Origin: JAZDOK01 sp043798715
GTDB taxonomy: Bacteria > Vulcanimicrobiota > JAZDOK01
Length of the DNA: 54,546 nucleotides
Reading direction: 5' to 3'
Assembly (NCBI GenBank): GCA_043798715.1
Contig: JAZDOK010000019.1
Span: forward strand, 1 to 54,546
In this document: positions 45,152 to 54,183 of the stretch, piece after piece
Layout of the letters: every line of letters starts with the position of its first letter
How positions within the stretch are numbered: the first letter of the stretch is position 1
The notes under the pieces: model-generated
Told to the model about the DNA's origin: nothing
Seen by the model: only the letters and a program-made list of their open reading frames with translations
Database searches by the model: none
Translations under genes and position numbers: made by a program

Positions 45152-46897
45152 ATGAGAAAAACCCGAATCGTCTGCACGATCGGCCCGGCAAGTTCATCCC
45201 GCGAGATGCTGAAAAAACTCATCGAGAGCGGTATGAATGTGGCACGCCTTAATTTTTCCCACGGCTCCCACGAGGAGCACCTGGAAGTCATCAAGATATT
45301 GCGGGAGCTCTCCGGCGAGCGTAAAATTCCGGTGGCCATACTTCAGGACCTCTGCGGTCCCAAGATTCGCACGGGAGAGGTGGCCAAGCCGCCCATCAAC
45401 CTGGTTCCCGGCCGGGAAATAATCCTGACAACCCGCGACGTCCCCGGGGACGAGAAGGAAGTTTCTATCTCCTACCACGGCCTGCCGAAGGACGTTCAGC
45501 CCGGAAACCGAATCTTTGTGGACGATGGTCTCTTCGAACTCGAGGTCGAGAAAAGCGGTTCCACCGATATTTTATGCCGCGTCATCAACGGCGGCTCCCT
45601 CCTCTCGCACAAAGGATTAAACCTGCCCGGCGTCCGCCTCTCCGTCCCCGCCGTTACAGAAAAAGATCTGGAGGACCTCGCGTTCGGCCTTGAAGCGGGG
45701 GTTGACTTTGTGGCCCTTTCCTTCGTGCGGGAGTCGGATGACGTCCTCCGGGTGAAGGAGGAAATGGCGAAATCCGGAGCTTCCATTCCCGTCATAGCCA
45801 AGATAGAAAAACACGAGGCCGTGAAAAACATCGAGGAAATCCTCCAACTCGCCGACGGCATTATGGTGGCCCGAGGCGACCTGGGAGCCGAGGTCGCCAT
45901 CGAGGAAGTGCCCCTTATTCAGAAAATGCTCATTCGACGCTGTAACGAGCTTTCCAAACCGGTCATCACGGCCACCCAGATGCTGGATTCGATGATTCGC
46001 AACCCCCGCCCGACCAGAGCGGAGGTGACCGACGTGGCCAACGCGATCTTCGACGGAACGGATGCCGTCATGCTCTCGGGTGAGACGGCCTCCGGCAAGT
46101 ATCCCCTGGAAGCACTCAGGATGATGTCACGAATCGCCGAGCGCGTTGAAGGCGACCTCCCCTGCCGGTGCATGCAGGATTCCGCCCGCCCGCCCGCCGG
46201 CGTGACGGAGGCCATAAGCCTGGCAACCTGCCGTATTGCCGAGGAACTGTCAGCCAGGGCCATCCTTGTCTTCACGAGTTCCGGACGAACCGCCCGCGTC
46301 GTCTCCCGTTATAAACCCAAGGCCCATATCATAGCCGCCACCAAGACGGCGGCCGTTCAGAGACGCCTGATCCTTTCCTGGGGGGTTTTCCCCCTCTTAC
46401 TGCCGGAACCGGGTGACACCGACGCCCTGATGGAGGCGGCTGAGTCCGCCGCACACTCCTCCGGCCTGGTGGACGCGGGGGACCTTATGATCCTGACCGC
46501 TGGAATCCCGCCTGGAGGTCAGGGCAGCACCAATATGATCAAGATACAGGTCATCGGGCATACTTTCGTCAGGGGCTCCGGCATCGGGAAGGAAGAAGTT
46601 ATCAGCGGCATCATCCGCAAGGCCTCCAACCCCGTTGAAGCGGAATCTCGCGTCCAGGACGGCGACATCCTCATGGTTGCGCGGGTCGAGGAAGGATATT
46701 CCTCCGTCAAGAGCCGCCTCAAGGGAATCATCTCAAGAGACGATCAGCCGGAATCCCCCGCAGAGCGCATGGTCCTCAAGTGGGAAATTCCTTCAATATT
46801 CGGCGTTCCCGGCGCACAGGAGATGTTCAAAGACGGCGACGCCGTGACACTTGACGTGACCCGGGGTCTGATATACCGCCGCGAGAAGGAATTATAA
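45152..46897 (+). CDS. pyk: Pyruvate kinase with C-terminal PEP-utilizing-like domain
   Basis: 581 residues. Pyruvate kinase makes ATP and pyruvate from phosphoenolpyruvate. It opens RKTRIVCTIGPASSS; the active-site lysine region is AKIEKHEAVKNIEEIL, followed by DGIMVARGDLGAEV and TATQMLDSMI with NPRPTRAEVTDV. After about residue 470 an extra domain reads GGQGSTNMIKIQVIGHTF, an extension as in long bacterial pyruvate kinases that resembles the phosphohistidine domain of PEP-utilizing enzymes. A CCGGAGGC ribosome site precedes the ATG. The preceding terminator makes a separate promoter likely, but no clear one is seen in the 36-nt gap. Confidence 0.94.
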   Translation: MRKTRIVCTIGPASSSREMLKKLIESGMNVARLNFSHGSHEEHLEVIKILRELSGERKIPVAILQDLCGPKIRTGEVAKPPINLVPGREIILTTRDVPGDEKEVSISYHGLPKDVQPGNRIFVDDGLFELEVEKSGSTDILCRVINGGSLLSHKGLNLPGVRLSVPAVTEKDLEDLAFGLEAGVDFVALSFVRESDDVLRVKEEMAKSGASIPVIAKIEKHEAVKNIEEILQLADGIMVARGDLGAEVAIEEVPLIQKMLIRRCNELSKPVITATQMLDSMIRNPRPTRAEVTDVANAIFDGTDAVMLSGETASGKYPLEALRMMSRIAERVEGDLPCRCMQDSARPPAGVTEAISLATCRIAEELSARAILVFTSSGRTARVVSRYKPKAHIIAATKTAAVQRRLILSWGVFPLLLPEPGDTDALMEAAESAAHSSGLVDAGDLMILTAGIPPGGQGSTNMIKIQVIGHTFVRGSGIGKEEVISGIIRKASNPVEAESRVQDGDILMVARVEEGYSSVKSRLKGIISRDDQPESPAERMVLKWEIPSIFGVPGAQEMFKDGDAVTLDVTRGLIYRREKEL

Positions 46898-46919
46898 AAG
46901 TTCTATCGAATTGAAACCC

Positions 46920-47351
46920 ATGGCTTACAGATATCCCAGGTGGAAAAAATGGTTCTCTACGAGCCGTGTTTTTCTTTTGTGTCTGGCCGTTCTACTCGGC
47001 AGCATTTTTTACTCTATCTTCCTTCAGAAGCGCGCGCTCGTACTTTCCATGCAGAAAAACGAAGCCGAACTTGCCCGGGTGAACGGGGAATTAAAAGCCG
47101 AACTCACGGAACTTTCCGATCTCAAGCTCCGTCTTAAGAACGAAGACGAAGAAACAATTCTCGTTCGGGCCCGCCAACTGGGTCTGGGCAAAAAAAATGA
47201 AATCTTCACTCTCGATAAGGAGACACTGAAAACTCCTTCCAATTCGCCCGAGACAGCCGCCTCTTCCTCTGAAAAAATCAAAAACAAGCCCTGGCTCAAT
47301 ACTCTTCTCAGGAAGTTGCCTTTTGGGAGGAATCAGGAGAAGTTGCATTGA
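46920..47351 (+). CDS. FtsB/DivIC-type septum formation protein
   Basis: 143 residues. A short basic N-terminus, one membrane helix (about 13-35), then a coiled coil (AELARVNGELKAELTELSDL) followed by the RARQLGLGKKNEIF signature of the DivIC/FtsB family, which helps assemble the division complex. The last 45 residues are low-complexity. TTG at 46911 is also in frame, adding three residues. The next gene is an S1-domain protein, as divIC-yabR in Bacillus. Confidence 0.78.
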   Translation: MAYRYPRWKKWFSTSRVFLLCLAVLLGSIFYSIFLQKRALVLSMQKNEAELARVNGELKAELTELSDLKLRLKNEDEETILVRARQLGLGKKNEIFTLDKETLKTPSNSPETAASSSEKIKNKPWLNTLLRKLPFGRNQEKLH

Positions 47352-47397
47352 ATCAAGGGGATCTTAGTTCATTATATAAGGGGGTTTCGTTCAGGTA

Positions 47398-47814
47398 ATG
47401 AGTCTGGAAACAGGTAGCATTGTTGAGGGAATAGTCACCGGATTGACCAGTTTCGGCGCGTTCGTCGAACTGCCTGAAGGTAAAACCGGCATGGTGCACA
47501 TCTCGGAAATTTCCGACTCCTATGTGGAGAATATCCATGATCACCTCAAGGAGAAGGACAAGATTCAGGTAAAAATTCTGGGAATCAACGAGAGAGGTAA
47601 ATTCGATCTTTCCATCAAGCAGGTCAACACCCCTGCGGAGGCTGACATCGGCCGTGGAAGACCCCCCCGTAAGGGAAAGCCTGTGTTTGAGAAATCAGGG
47701 CCGCTCTCTTTTGAGGACAAGCTGACCAAATTCATGAAGGAGAGCGAAGAGCGCCTCCTGGACCTCAAACGGAACACCGAGGCCAAAAGGGGCAGAGGCC
47801 GCAGTAATAAGTAG
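47398..47814 (+). CDS. S1 RNA-binding domain protein
   Basis: 138 residues. One S1 domain (1-75): GSIVEGIVTGLTSFGAFVEL, KTGMVHISEISDSYVENI, KVKILGINERGKFDLSIKQ-type end. The C-terminal half is basic and charged, with a GRGRPPRKGK patch and a helix. The order FtsB/DivIC then S1 protein is kept in many Gram-positive bacteria (YabR/CvfD). A TATATAA box at about 47373-47379 with TTGAAT at 47348-47353 is a weak promoter candidate before it. Confidence 0.85.
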   Translation: MSLETGSIVEGIVTGLTSFGAFVELPEGKTGMVHISEISDSYVENIHDHLKEKDKIQVKILGINERGKFDLSIKQVNTPAEADIGRGRPPRKGKPVFEKSGPLSFEDKLTKFMKESEERLLDLKRNTEAKRGRGRSNK

Positions 47815-47836
47815 TTGCCGGAAAGACCGGGAAGAT

Positions 47837-47859
47837 ATCCCTTGGAGGGATTTTTTTTT
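47837..47859 (+). terminator. Small hairpin with T run just before the hppA ribosome site
   Basis: ATCCCT (47837-47842) and AGGGAT (47846-47851) enclose a 3-nt loop and the T run from 47851 to 47859 follows. The hppA ribosome site AAGGAGG starts about 6 nt later. It is a weak terminator for the S1 gene, or a leader attenuator of hppA. Confidence 0.55.
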
Positions 47860-47876
47860 AAATTAAGGAGGTAACC

Positions 47877-50159
47877 ATGAGCGAATCAAACATTTTACTC
47901 CCCAGACTGTCGGCGACGGAACTTCAGCTTCTTTACGCAGTTCTAGTGTCGGCAATACTGGCAATAGCCTACGGGGCCTGGCTGGCCTTGAAGGTAATGA
48001 AGGTCACCCCCGGCTCCCAGGCGATGCAGGACGTGGCGAAGGCCATCGAGATAGGGGCCCTGGCCTACCTGGGAAGGCAATTCCGGACCATGATCATCTT
48101 TGTCATAATCGTCACGGCAGGTCTCTGGTGGATGTACAACGGTATCTATGCGGACAAGCCGATCCTGGCCGTTGGAATCGCAGTGGCCTTCCTGATGGGG
48201 GTCTTCGCTTCTTATGGCGCCGGCTACGTGGGTATGCGCGTCGCGGTAAAGGCCAATGTGCGCGTGGCCAATGCGGCCCTCTCCAGCTTCAAGAAGGCCC
48301 TGGAAGTGGCCTTCCAGGCGGGGACGGTCTCGGGGATGTTCACCATCGGCCTGGGGCTCCTGGGAGCCACCATCATTTTCCTCATATTCAAGGAAGACGC
48401 CATGAAGGTGCTGGTGGGATTCGGCTTCGGAGGGTGTCTGGCGGCTCTCTTCATGCGTATGGGCGGAGGTATATTCACCAAGGCCGCCGACGTTGGGGCC
48501 GACCTGGTCGGCAAAGTAGAGGCCGGGATTCCGGAGGATGACCCCCGCAACGCGGCCACCATCGCCGACAATGTCGGCGACAACGTCGGCGACTGCGCCG
48601 GTATGGCCGCCGACGTCTTTGAGAGCTACGAGGTGACGCTGGTCGCCGCCATCATCCTGGGCGCCGTCGTCATGCTGGATCCGAACATGCTCACAATCTG
48701 GGGCACCCAGGAAAGGGTCCAGATGTTCGCCCTCTCGCTCATCATCTACCCCCTTCTCGTCCGTGCCGTCGGTGTCTTCGCCTCGGCTATCGGCACCTGG
48801 AGCGTTAAGGGCAAGGAAGACATGAAGGATCCCATGGTCCCCATCAATATTGGTTTCTGGGTCTCCGCCATCGTCTCCCTTATAGGGTGCGCCATCATCA
48901 ACTTCTACTTCCTCAAAGGCCCGAGTGGCAGCGTTGACTGGCGCTTCTTCTACGCTACGGGCTCCGGCGTCGTGCTGGCGCTCCTCACGCTTTGGCTTAC
49001 CAATTATTACACCCATATAGACAAGCCGGCTGTCAAGGAAACCGCTTATTCCACCAAGACGGGCGTGGCGACCATGATCCTTTCAGGCTTGGCGCAGGGT
49101 CTCCAATCCAGTGTTTGGGCCATCCTCATCATCGCGGCCACCATCGTTTCCGCCGTCGTCATCTTCCAGGGAAGCCTTCAGCTTCAGATGTACGGAATTG
49201 CGCTGGCGGGCCTCGGCCTCCTGACCACCACCGGCTTCATCCTGGCGATGGACACATACGGGCCGATCACCGATAACGCCAACGGTATCTTCGAGATGTC
49301 GGGGGCGCTTAAGGGCGAAGCCGGAGAGCGGGCCCACAAGATCGTGGCCAAGCTGGACGCCATCGGCAATACAACCAAAGCCCTCACCAAGGGCCTGGCC
49401 ATCGCCACAGCGGTCATTGCCGCCATGTCGCTCTTCAGCTCTTTCGTCGGGGAATCCGGGCTTATTAACAAGGGTATCCAGCTCAACCTGCCCATGGTCT
49501 TCGTCGGTCTCCTCATCGGGGGGGCCGTACCATTTCTCTTCTCCAGTTTCGCCATCAACGCGGTCGGCCGGGCCGCCTTTCTGGTAGTTGAAGAAGTCCG
49601 CCGTCAGTTCCGGGAGATTCCCGGAATCATGGAAGGTAAAAACAAGCCGGACTACTCGCGGGCGGTGGACCTTTGCACCGCCGCCGCCCAGAAGGAACTC
49701 CTCGGCCCGGGCATTCTGGCTATCTGCACCCCTCTGGCCGTCGGCTTCGGCCTGGGCGTAGAAGCCCTGGGAGCCTACCTGGCCGGCGCCATCCTGACCG
49801 GTCAGCTCATGGCGGTCTTCATGTCCAACACCGGCGCCATCTGGGATAACAGCAAGAAACTCATCGAAGATGGGCTTTTCGGAGGCAAGGGCACAGAGTA
49901 CCACAAAGCCGCAGTGGTCGGTGATACTGTTGGCGATCCCCTCAAAGACACGGCCGGTCCGGCGATCAATCCTCTCATCAAGGTGATGAACCTGGTGGCC
50001 CTTCTCATTGTGCCGATCATCGCCATCGGAAAGTTCGACTCCCTGCCCATGTCGATCCGGGCCTCGGTGGTCGCCTTCTGCCTGATAGCGCTCGCGTTCG
50101 CCGTCTGGTTCAGCAATCGCGGCTCCATCGTGGATCGGATCGAGGGAAAAGTAAAATAG
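47877..50159 (+). CDS. hppA: Membrane-bound, K+-independent proton-translocating pyrophosphatase
   Basis: 760 residues with about 16 membrane helices. It pumps H+ (in this subtype) with the energy of pyrophosphate. The pyrophosphate site is in DVGADLVGKVE (205-215), DNVGDNVGDCAGMAAD and GDTVGDPLKDTAGPAINP. K501 and T504 in GNTTKALTKG mark the K+-independent subtype; K+-dependent pumps have Ala and Gly/Ala there. A perfect AAGGAGG ribosome site precedes the ATG by 5-6 nt, so translation should be strong. It is a common gene of energy-limited anaerobes and also of plants and phototrophs. Confidence 0.94.
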   Translation: MSESNILLPRLSATELQLLYAVLVSAILAIAYGAWLALKVMKVTPGSQAMQDVAKAIEIGALAYLGRQFRTMIIFVIIVTAGLWWMYNGIYADKPILAVGIAVAFLMGVFASYGAGYVGMRVAVKANVRVANAALSSFKKALEVAFQAGTVSGMFTIGLGLLGATIIFLIFKEDAMKVLVGFGFGGCLAALFMRMGGGIFTKAADVGADLVGKVEAGIPEDDPRNAATIADNVGDNVGDCAGMAADVFESYEVTLVAAIILGAVVMLDPNMLTIWGTQERVQMFALSLIIYPLLVRAVGVFASAIGTWSVKGKEDMKDPMVPINIGFWVSAIVSLIGCAIINFYFLKGPSGSVDWRFFYATGSGVVLALLTLWLTNYYTHIDKPAVKETAYSTKTGVATMILSGLAQGLQSSVWAILIIAATIVSAVVIFQGSLQLQMYGIALAGLGLLTTTGFILAMDTYGPITDNANGIFEMSGALKGEAGERAHKIVAKLDAIGNTTKALTKGLAIATAVIAAMSLFSSFVGESGLINKGIQLNLPMVFVGLLIGGAVPFLFSSFAINAVGRAAFLVVEEVRRQFREIPGIMEGKNKPDYSRAVDLCTAAAQKELLGPGILAICTPLAVGFGLGVEALGAYLAGAILTGQLMAVFMSNTGAIWDNSKKLIEDGLFGGKGTEYHKAAVVGDTVGDPLKDTAGPAINPLIKVMNLVALLIVPIIAIGKFDSLPMSIRASVVAFCLIALAFAVWFSNRGSIVDRIEGKVK

Positions 50160-50192
50160 TGATTATGGGAATTAAAAAAAGGAAGTGATTTC

Positions 50193-50510
50193 ATGGACGC
50201 CCAGAATCTTCAGGAAAGTCCGCCGACAATCCTTTGTTTGAGATGCAACAAAGAGATGCAGCCCGTCGGCCCCTTCGCGCTGGTTCCGGTGGATTTGCAA
50301 AAGAAAACTGCCCATCCGGAGCGCACCATCCCGGCCATGGGAATTGCCTGCGAATGCGGCTATTTTGAGCTGCGTCCCAGTCCTGGAGGCCCGGACTCCG
50401 GAGGAGGCCAGGGAGGACCGGGGGGAGGTCCGGGCGGAGCTGGCGGGGGCGGAGGCTGGCCGGCCTCGGCCGGTGGGAAACTGGCTCCGGTTCAAGACCC
50501 TCGCTTCTAG
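50193..50510 (+). CDS. Small zinc-binding protein with Gly-rich tail
   Basis: 105 residues. CLRC (15-18) and CECG (53-56) could bind one zinc ion. Between them lies a beta-rich stretch. The last 45 residues are mostly Gly and Pro (PGGPDSGGGQGGPGGGPGG), a flexible tail. No known family fits beyond a zinc-ribbon-like core. AGGAAGTG stands before the ATG. It sits 33 nt after hppA and 9 nt before the reductase, so it may be cotranscribed. Confidence 0.62.
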   Translation: MDAQNLQESPPTILCLRCNKEMQPVGPFALVPVDLQKKTAHPERTIPAMGIACECGYFELRPSPGGPDSGGGQGGPGGGPGGAGGGGGWPASAGGKLAPVQDPRF

Positions 50511-50519
50511 CTTTTCATA

Positions 50520-51461
50520 ATGGAATACAGGAAACTCGGCCGGAGCGGGCTTTCCGTCCCGCGGCTTTCCTTCGGGACCCTGCCTATGGCCCAGAAGAAT
50601 ATGCCCCTTCAAGAAGGGGCTTTTCTTTTACGGATGGCTTTTGACTCAAAAATAAATTTGTTTGACACGGCGGAGCTCTACGGAACCTATCCTTTCCTCC
50701 GTGAAGCCTTTAATCGGGCGGAAAGCTCCCGCCCACAGATCATTTCCCGCTCTTACGCCGACTCTCGAGATGGCATGAAAAAAAGCCTGGACAAAGCTCT
50801 TCGCGAGACCGGCTTTGAGAAGATTGATATTTTCATGCTCCACCAGCAGGAATCCGCACTGACCCTTAAAGGCCATGACGAGGCCTTAAGATACCTGATC
50901 GAGGCCCGCGATGGCGGTTTGATCAGCGCCGTCGGCATCTCCACTCACCACGTTGCCGCAGTGAAAGCCGCCTCGCAGAACGATTCAATAGATGTCATCT
51001 TCGCCGTTTTAAATATTAGCGGAGTGGGCATCCAGGATGGAACCGTGGAGGAAATGCATGAGGCCTTTAAGACCGCACATGATGCCGGAAAGGGCATCCT
51101 GGCCATGAAGGCGCTCGGAGGAGGTCACCTCATCGGACGCGCTGAAGAGTCCCTCCGCTTCTGCCTGAACTCTGCTTTTGTGGACTCCGTCGTCGTGGGG
51201 ATGCAGAATGCGGAGGAACTGCTCTTTAATCTGGCAATTGAATCGGGAAAAAGCCCCCCTGACGAATTGAGACAAACCCTTTCTTCACAGAGGAGAAGTC
51301 TCCTCATCGAGGATTGCCAGGGCTGTGGGAAGTGCATCCCCGCCTGCCCGACCGGGGCCCTTAAAGCGCCCGGCGGAAAGACCGTCGTTGATCGGGAGAA
51401 GTGTCTCCTGTGCGGGTACTGCGCCTTCGCCTGTCCGGAATTCTGCATAAAGGTGGTGTAA
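50520..51461 (+). CDS. Aldo/keto reductase fused to 4Fe-4S ferredoxin domain
   Basis: 313 residues. The barrel (1-255) has catalytic D49 and Y54 in FDTAELYG and H108 in MLHQQES. The fourth residue of the tetrad, Lys in most enzymes (ATKSY), is R77 here (ISRSY). The C-terminal 50 residues carry two 4Fe-4S motifs: CQGCGKCIPACP and CLLCGYCAFACP. Such fusions likely draw electrons from ferredoxin. The Arg may lower the rate or change the substrate. Confidence 0.88.
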   Translation: MEYRKLGRSGLSVPRLSFGTLPMAQKNMPLQEGAFLLRMAFDSKINLFDTAELYGTYPFLREAFNRAESSRPQIISRSYADSRDGMKKSLDKALRETGFEKIDIFMLHQQESALTLKGHDEALRYLIEARDGGLISAVGISTHHVAAVKAASQNDSIDVIFAVLNISGVGIQDGTVEEMHEAFKTAHDAGKGILAMKALGGGHLIGRAEESLRFCLNSAFVDSVVVGMQNAEELLFNLAIESGKSPPDELRQTLSSQRRSLLIEDCQGCGKCIPACPTGALKAPGGKTVVDREKCLLCGYCAFACPEFCIKVV

Positions 51462-51489
51462 ACCTGGCTGCTATCAGCTGTCAGTTAAA

Positions 51490-52395
51490 ATGGTTAATAC
51501 TGTGATTGACATCGGCACGAATTCCGTAAAACTTCTGATCGCGGAAAAAAGTCCCCGGTCCCCCCTCCGCACGATCAGCCACCGTGTCTTAATCACCCGC
51601 CTGGGAGAAGGGCACGTGCCGGGAGAACGGCTTTCCCAAAAAGCAATTAAAAAAACGCTCCTGGCTGTCATGGAATTTCTGGATCAGGCCCGAAAGCTGG
51701 GCTCCACCCGCACGGCGATAATCTCAACTGCGGCCGCCCGGGAGGCCGAAAACCGGGAGGAGTTCGCCCGGCTGGTTGAGCATGAAACAGGCTTTCCTCT
51801 CAGGATTCTCTCCGAGGAAGAGGAATCAGTCCTGGGACTGAAAGGAGTTCTCCTTGCTTTTCCTGATTTTCAAGGTCTCGTCCTCGACATCGGAGGAGGT
51901 TCATTTGAGCTGACGTTCGCGGGAAAAGAGAAATCATCTTCTCATTGCTTCCCGACAGGATGCGTCCGCCTTACTGAAAAATACATTCATAACGATCCTC
52001 CTTCCAAAGCGGAAAGGGACCGCATTAACAAAGAGATTCTCCGCTTTTTGGGGAATCTTCCGGAGGCCGGCCTGCATGAAGAAAAAAAACTCATCGGCAT
52101 CGGCGGCACCATCACAACCCTGGCAGCCATGCTTCAGGAGCTTGAACTGTTTGATGAAGATAAAGTCCACCGTTACCAATTTTCAAGGGAGGCCCTCGAA
52201 GATCTGGACGATCGCCTCTGGCGGTTAAGCGTCCGGGAGCGGCTGGCGATGTCGGGACTTAATCCGGGAAGGGCTGACATTATCCCGGCCGGCTCGGCGA
52301 TTCTCCGCGCAGTTATGAAGCACTTCTGCATCCCCGATTGCACCGTAAGCGTCTGGAACCTGATGCACGCGCTCATCCGGGAAATTCCGATATGA
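51490..52395 (+). CDS. Ppx/GppA family exopolyphosphatase
   Basis: 301 residues, the short single-domain form. The ASKHA fold has NTVIDIGTNSVKLLIAE near the start, ISTAAAREAENR, then VLDIGGGSFELTF and IGIGGTITTLAAM. It lacks the C-terminal HD domain of long Ppx. It may break down polyphosphate or pppGpp. It ends on the base before the next gene's stop on the opposite strand. Confidence 0.88.
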   Translation: MVNTVIDIGTNSVKLLIAEKSPRSPLRTISHRVLITRLGEGHVPGERLSQKAIKKTLLAVMEFLDQARKLGSTRTAIISTAAAREAENREEFARLVEHETGFPLRILSEEEESVLGLKGVLLAFPDFQGLVLDIGGGSFELTFAGKEKSSSHCFPTGCVRLTEKYIHNDPPSKAERDRINKEILRFLGNLPEAGLHEEKKLIGIGGTITTLAAMLQELELFDEDKVHRYQFSREALEDLDDRLWRLSVRERLAMSGLNPGRADIIPAGSAILRAVMKHFCIPDCTVSVWNLMHALIREIPI

Positions 52396-53517
52396 TCAAT
52401 CCGCGTCGTAGCGCTGGAGCTTGACGTATTTTTTCCCGTCCCAGGTAAAGTGCGTCCACTTTCCGCTTGATTCCTGGAATATTATAACTATTTCCGGCAC
52501 AAGGGAATTAAACCTTAAGTGCAGGCCCCGCCAAAAATTCCTCGACAGCCCATCTTGATGCGGCTGGACATCAAGACCCTCTCTGAAAAGCCCCAGAGGT
52601 TTTTCATAAGTCCCGGCAAAAGCCTCCCCATTCCACTCATAGATGGAAATGAGCCACTGAAACTTTCCCCCCTGCGAAGGCAGAGAGGTGACCACCACCA
52701 CTTCCTCCTCACCGTCGCCGTTGACATCTCCCGAGAGATGATAGACCACCTTGCGATTCTCCTGAATCATGGCGAGGGAATTGGCGGCCGCCTTCTTCCG
52801 GTATTCCTGCGAGGCGGTCTCCATGTATCTGTTCAGGAGGGCTTCCATCACGCCCTCCCTTCTGGAATCAATAAAAGAAGAATAAAAATGGGATTTTTTC
52901 CTGTAAAGAACAAAGTAAGAGGAGGCGGAGGCGAAGTACTTGTCCCGCTCGAAGCACGTCTTCCGGGAGGAAGGCAGGCCAAGACGCTCGATGTAGAGCA
53001 GATTCGACTCCAGAGCCTTTTTCATGGCCTCGATGAAAAACTGAAGTCCGCTAAGAAGCTCCCCTGTATCCCGGCGCCCCTCCCGGTAGAACTTACTTTT
53101 GAAATTTCTGAGGCGCGCATCCATCTGAGCGGCAAGATCACGCGCCTTTCCAAGTTCCCTCTGGAGGACCTCAAGCTGACGCAGTTCCTCCAGGCACATG
53201 CCCGACATCTCATCGCACTCGACTTGCTGACGGACAAAAGAGCGGACTTTCTGCAAATCCGTGGCAGTTACTCTTCCGCTCCACATAGCAGTCTCCAGCT
53301 TCCCCTCTTCCCGTCTCTGGAAAGCCGACCGCGAGAGGTCATAGAGGATGACATCCTTTACCTGGCGCTCAAGAAGGGACTGAAGCGGGATGAAATTTCC
53401 GAAGAGAATACTGACCCTGTATTCCGCGATGCCCCGGAGCAGAAAAAAAAGTCCCCCTCCCAGAAGCACCGTCACAAAAAGGCTCACGAAGACGAACTTC
53501 GCTTTCACTTTGCGCAT
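52396..53517 (-). CDS. Membrane-anchored protein of unknown function
   Basis: 373 residues. An N-terminal helix (about 8-29) anchors it. Residues 80-220 look helical and charged with a CxxxxxMC pattern (ECDEMSGMCLEEL). A single FG-GAP/VCBS-like calcium-type motif, GDVNGDGEEEVVVV, appears near 265. The C-terminal part has W-rich beta strands (SGKWTHFTWDGKKYV). Family not known. It shares no spacing with the converging Ppx gene (zero-base gap). Confidence 0.65.
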   Translation of the reverse strand: MRKVKAKFVFVSLFVTVLLGGGLFFLLRGIAEYRVSILFGNFIPLQSLLERQVKDVILYDLSRSAFQRREEGKLETAMWSGRVTATDLQKVRSFVRQQVECDEMSGMCLEELRQLEVLQRELGKARDLAAQMDARLRNFKSKFYREGRRDTGELLSGLQFFIEAMKKALESNLLYIERLGLPSSRKTCFERDKYFASASSYFVLYRKKSHFYSSFIDSRREGVMEALLNRYMETASQEYRKKAAANSLAMIQENRKVVYHLSGDVNGDGEEEVVVVTSLPSQGGKFQWLISIYEWNGEAFAGTYEKPLGLFREGLDVQPHQDGLSRNFWRGLHLRFNSLVPEIVIIFQESSGKWTHFTWDGKKYVKLQRYDAD

Positions 53518-53520
53518 GGA

Positions 53521-53588
53521 GTCTTATTCGACTACTACGACTATTTTTCCCCTGTCTTAACGAGGGAATGAAACCACAAGAATAAGAC
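53521..53588. repeat. 9-bp inverted repeat with 50-nt spacer upstream of the anchor gene
   Basis: GTCTTATTC (53521-53529) and GAATAAGAC (53580-53588) are exact inverted repeats in the leader of the minus-strand gene. They could form a long-range stem or a split operator, or be chance. Confidence 0.35.
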
Positions 53589-53612
53589 GCTTGAACACTC
53601 ATGAACGCCACA

Positions 53613-53637
53613 GTTAAATAAATCCGGCTTATTTAAC
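53613..53637 (-). terminator. A/T-rich hairpin at the end of the exported protein gene
   Basis: GTTAAATAA (53613-53621) and TTATTTAAC (53629-53637) pair over a 7-nt loop and cover the TAA stop at 53629-53631. It is a weak terminator candidate. Confidence 0.4.
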
Positions 53638-54183
53638 GTCTACTTTCACTTTTGCTTTGCCTTTTGCGTCGCCCTTAACCGAGAAGACTGTTGCGATTAC
53701 ATTCAGCCTTGTCTCTTCCATCTGGTCGTCATCGCCTGTTTCAAACTCAAAGCTTTCTCCGTCAATAACGGTAACTTTAAAATTCCGGTTGATTTTCTTG
53801 CCCGCGTGTTCCACAAGAAAATTGATGGAAAGGCGAATTCTTTTGGGTTTTGTGCCGCTCATGACGACCGGCATTATTTTGATCGACGAATAGTAGTCCT
53901 GGTCGTCCCGGGCATCGGGATTTCGTCCCTCCATTTTGACTTCACGATCATTTAATGTAGACTGTCCCCCCACGGCAATGGTCGCCTCTTTGCCGCTCAC
54001 GGTCACTACAGTGGGAGAATAGGCAACCGTTTTAAAGTCTTTTCCGACTTTGACTTTGGAGTAAACCGTAAGTTTGAGCTTGACCGCTTCATTATCTTTT
54101 TTATCCGCCGCAAAAGAACTTCCCGTGAAAAGTACCAGTGCGGTCAGTACGAGAACAAAAAACCTTGATGCAACCTTTCGCAT
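53629..54183 (-). CDS. Exported protein of unknown function
   Basis: 184 residues. A clear signal peptide (MRKVASRFFVLVLTALVLF, cut after SSFA) leads a beta-rich mature part that ends GDAKGKAKVKVDVK. Segments AYSPTVVTVSGKEATIAVGG and IRLSINFLVEHAGKKINRNF suggest a beta-sandwich. The family is not known. Its ATG overlaps the stop of the upstream gene (TAATG) and GAAGGAGGT of its ribosome site lies inside that gene. Confidence 0.7.
   Translation of the reverse strand: MRKVASRFFVLVLTALVLFTGSSFAADKKDNEAVKLKLTVYSKVKVGKDFKTVAYSPTVVTVSGKEATIAVGGQSTLNDREVKMEGRNPDARDDQDYYSSIKIMPVVMSGTKPKRIRLSINFLVEHAGKKINRNFKVTVIDGESFEFETGDDDQMEETRLNVIATVFSVKGDAKGKAKVKVDVK

Noticed and set aside
46851..46877. TTGACG and TATACC inside pyk as promoter for the FtsB-like gene
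   Set aside because: 15-nt spacer and inside coding sequence; not convincing.
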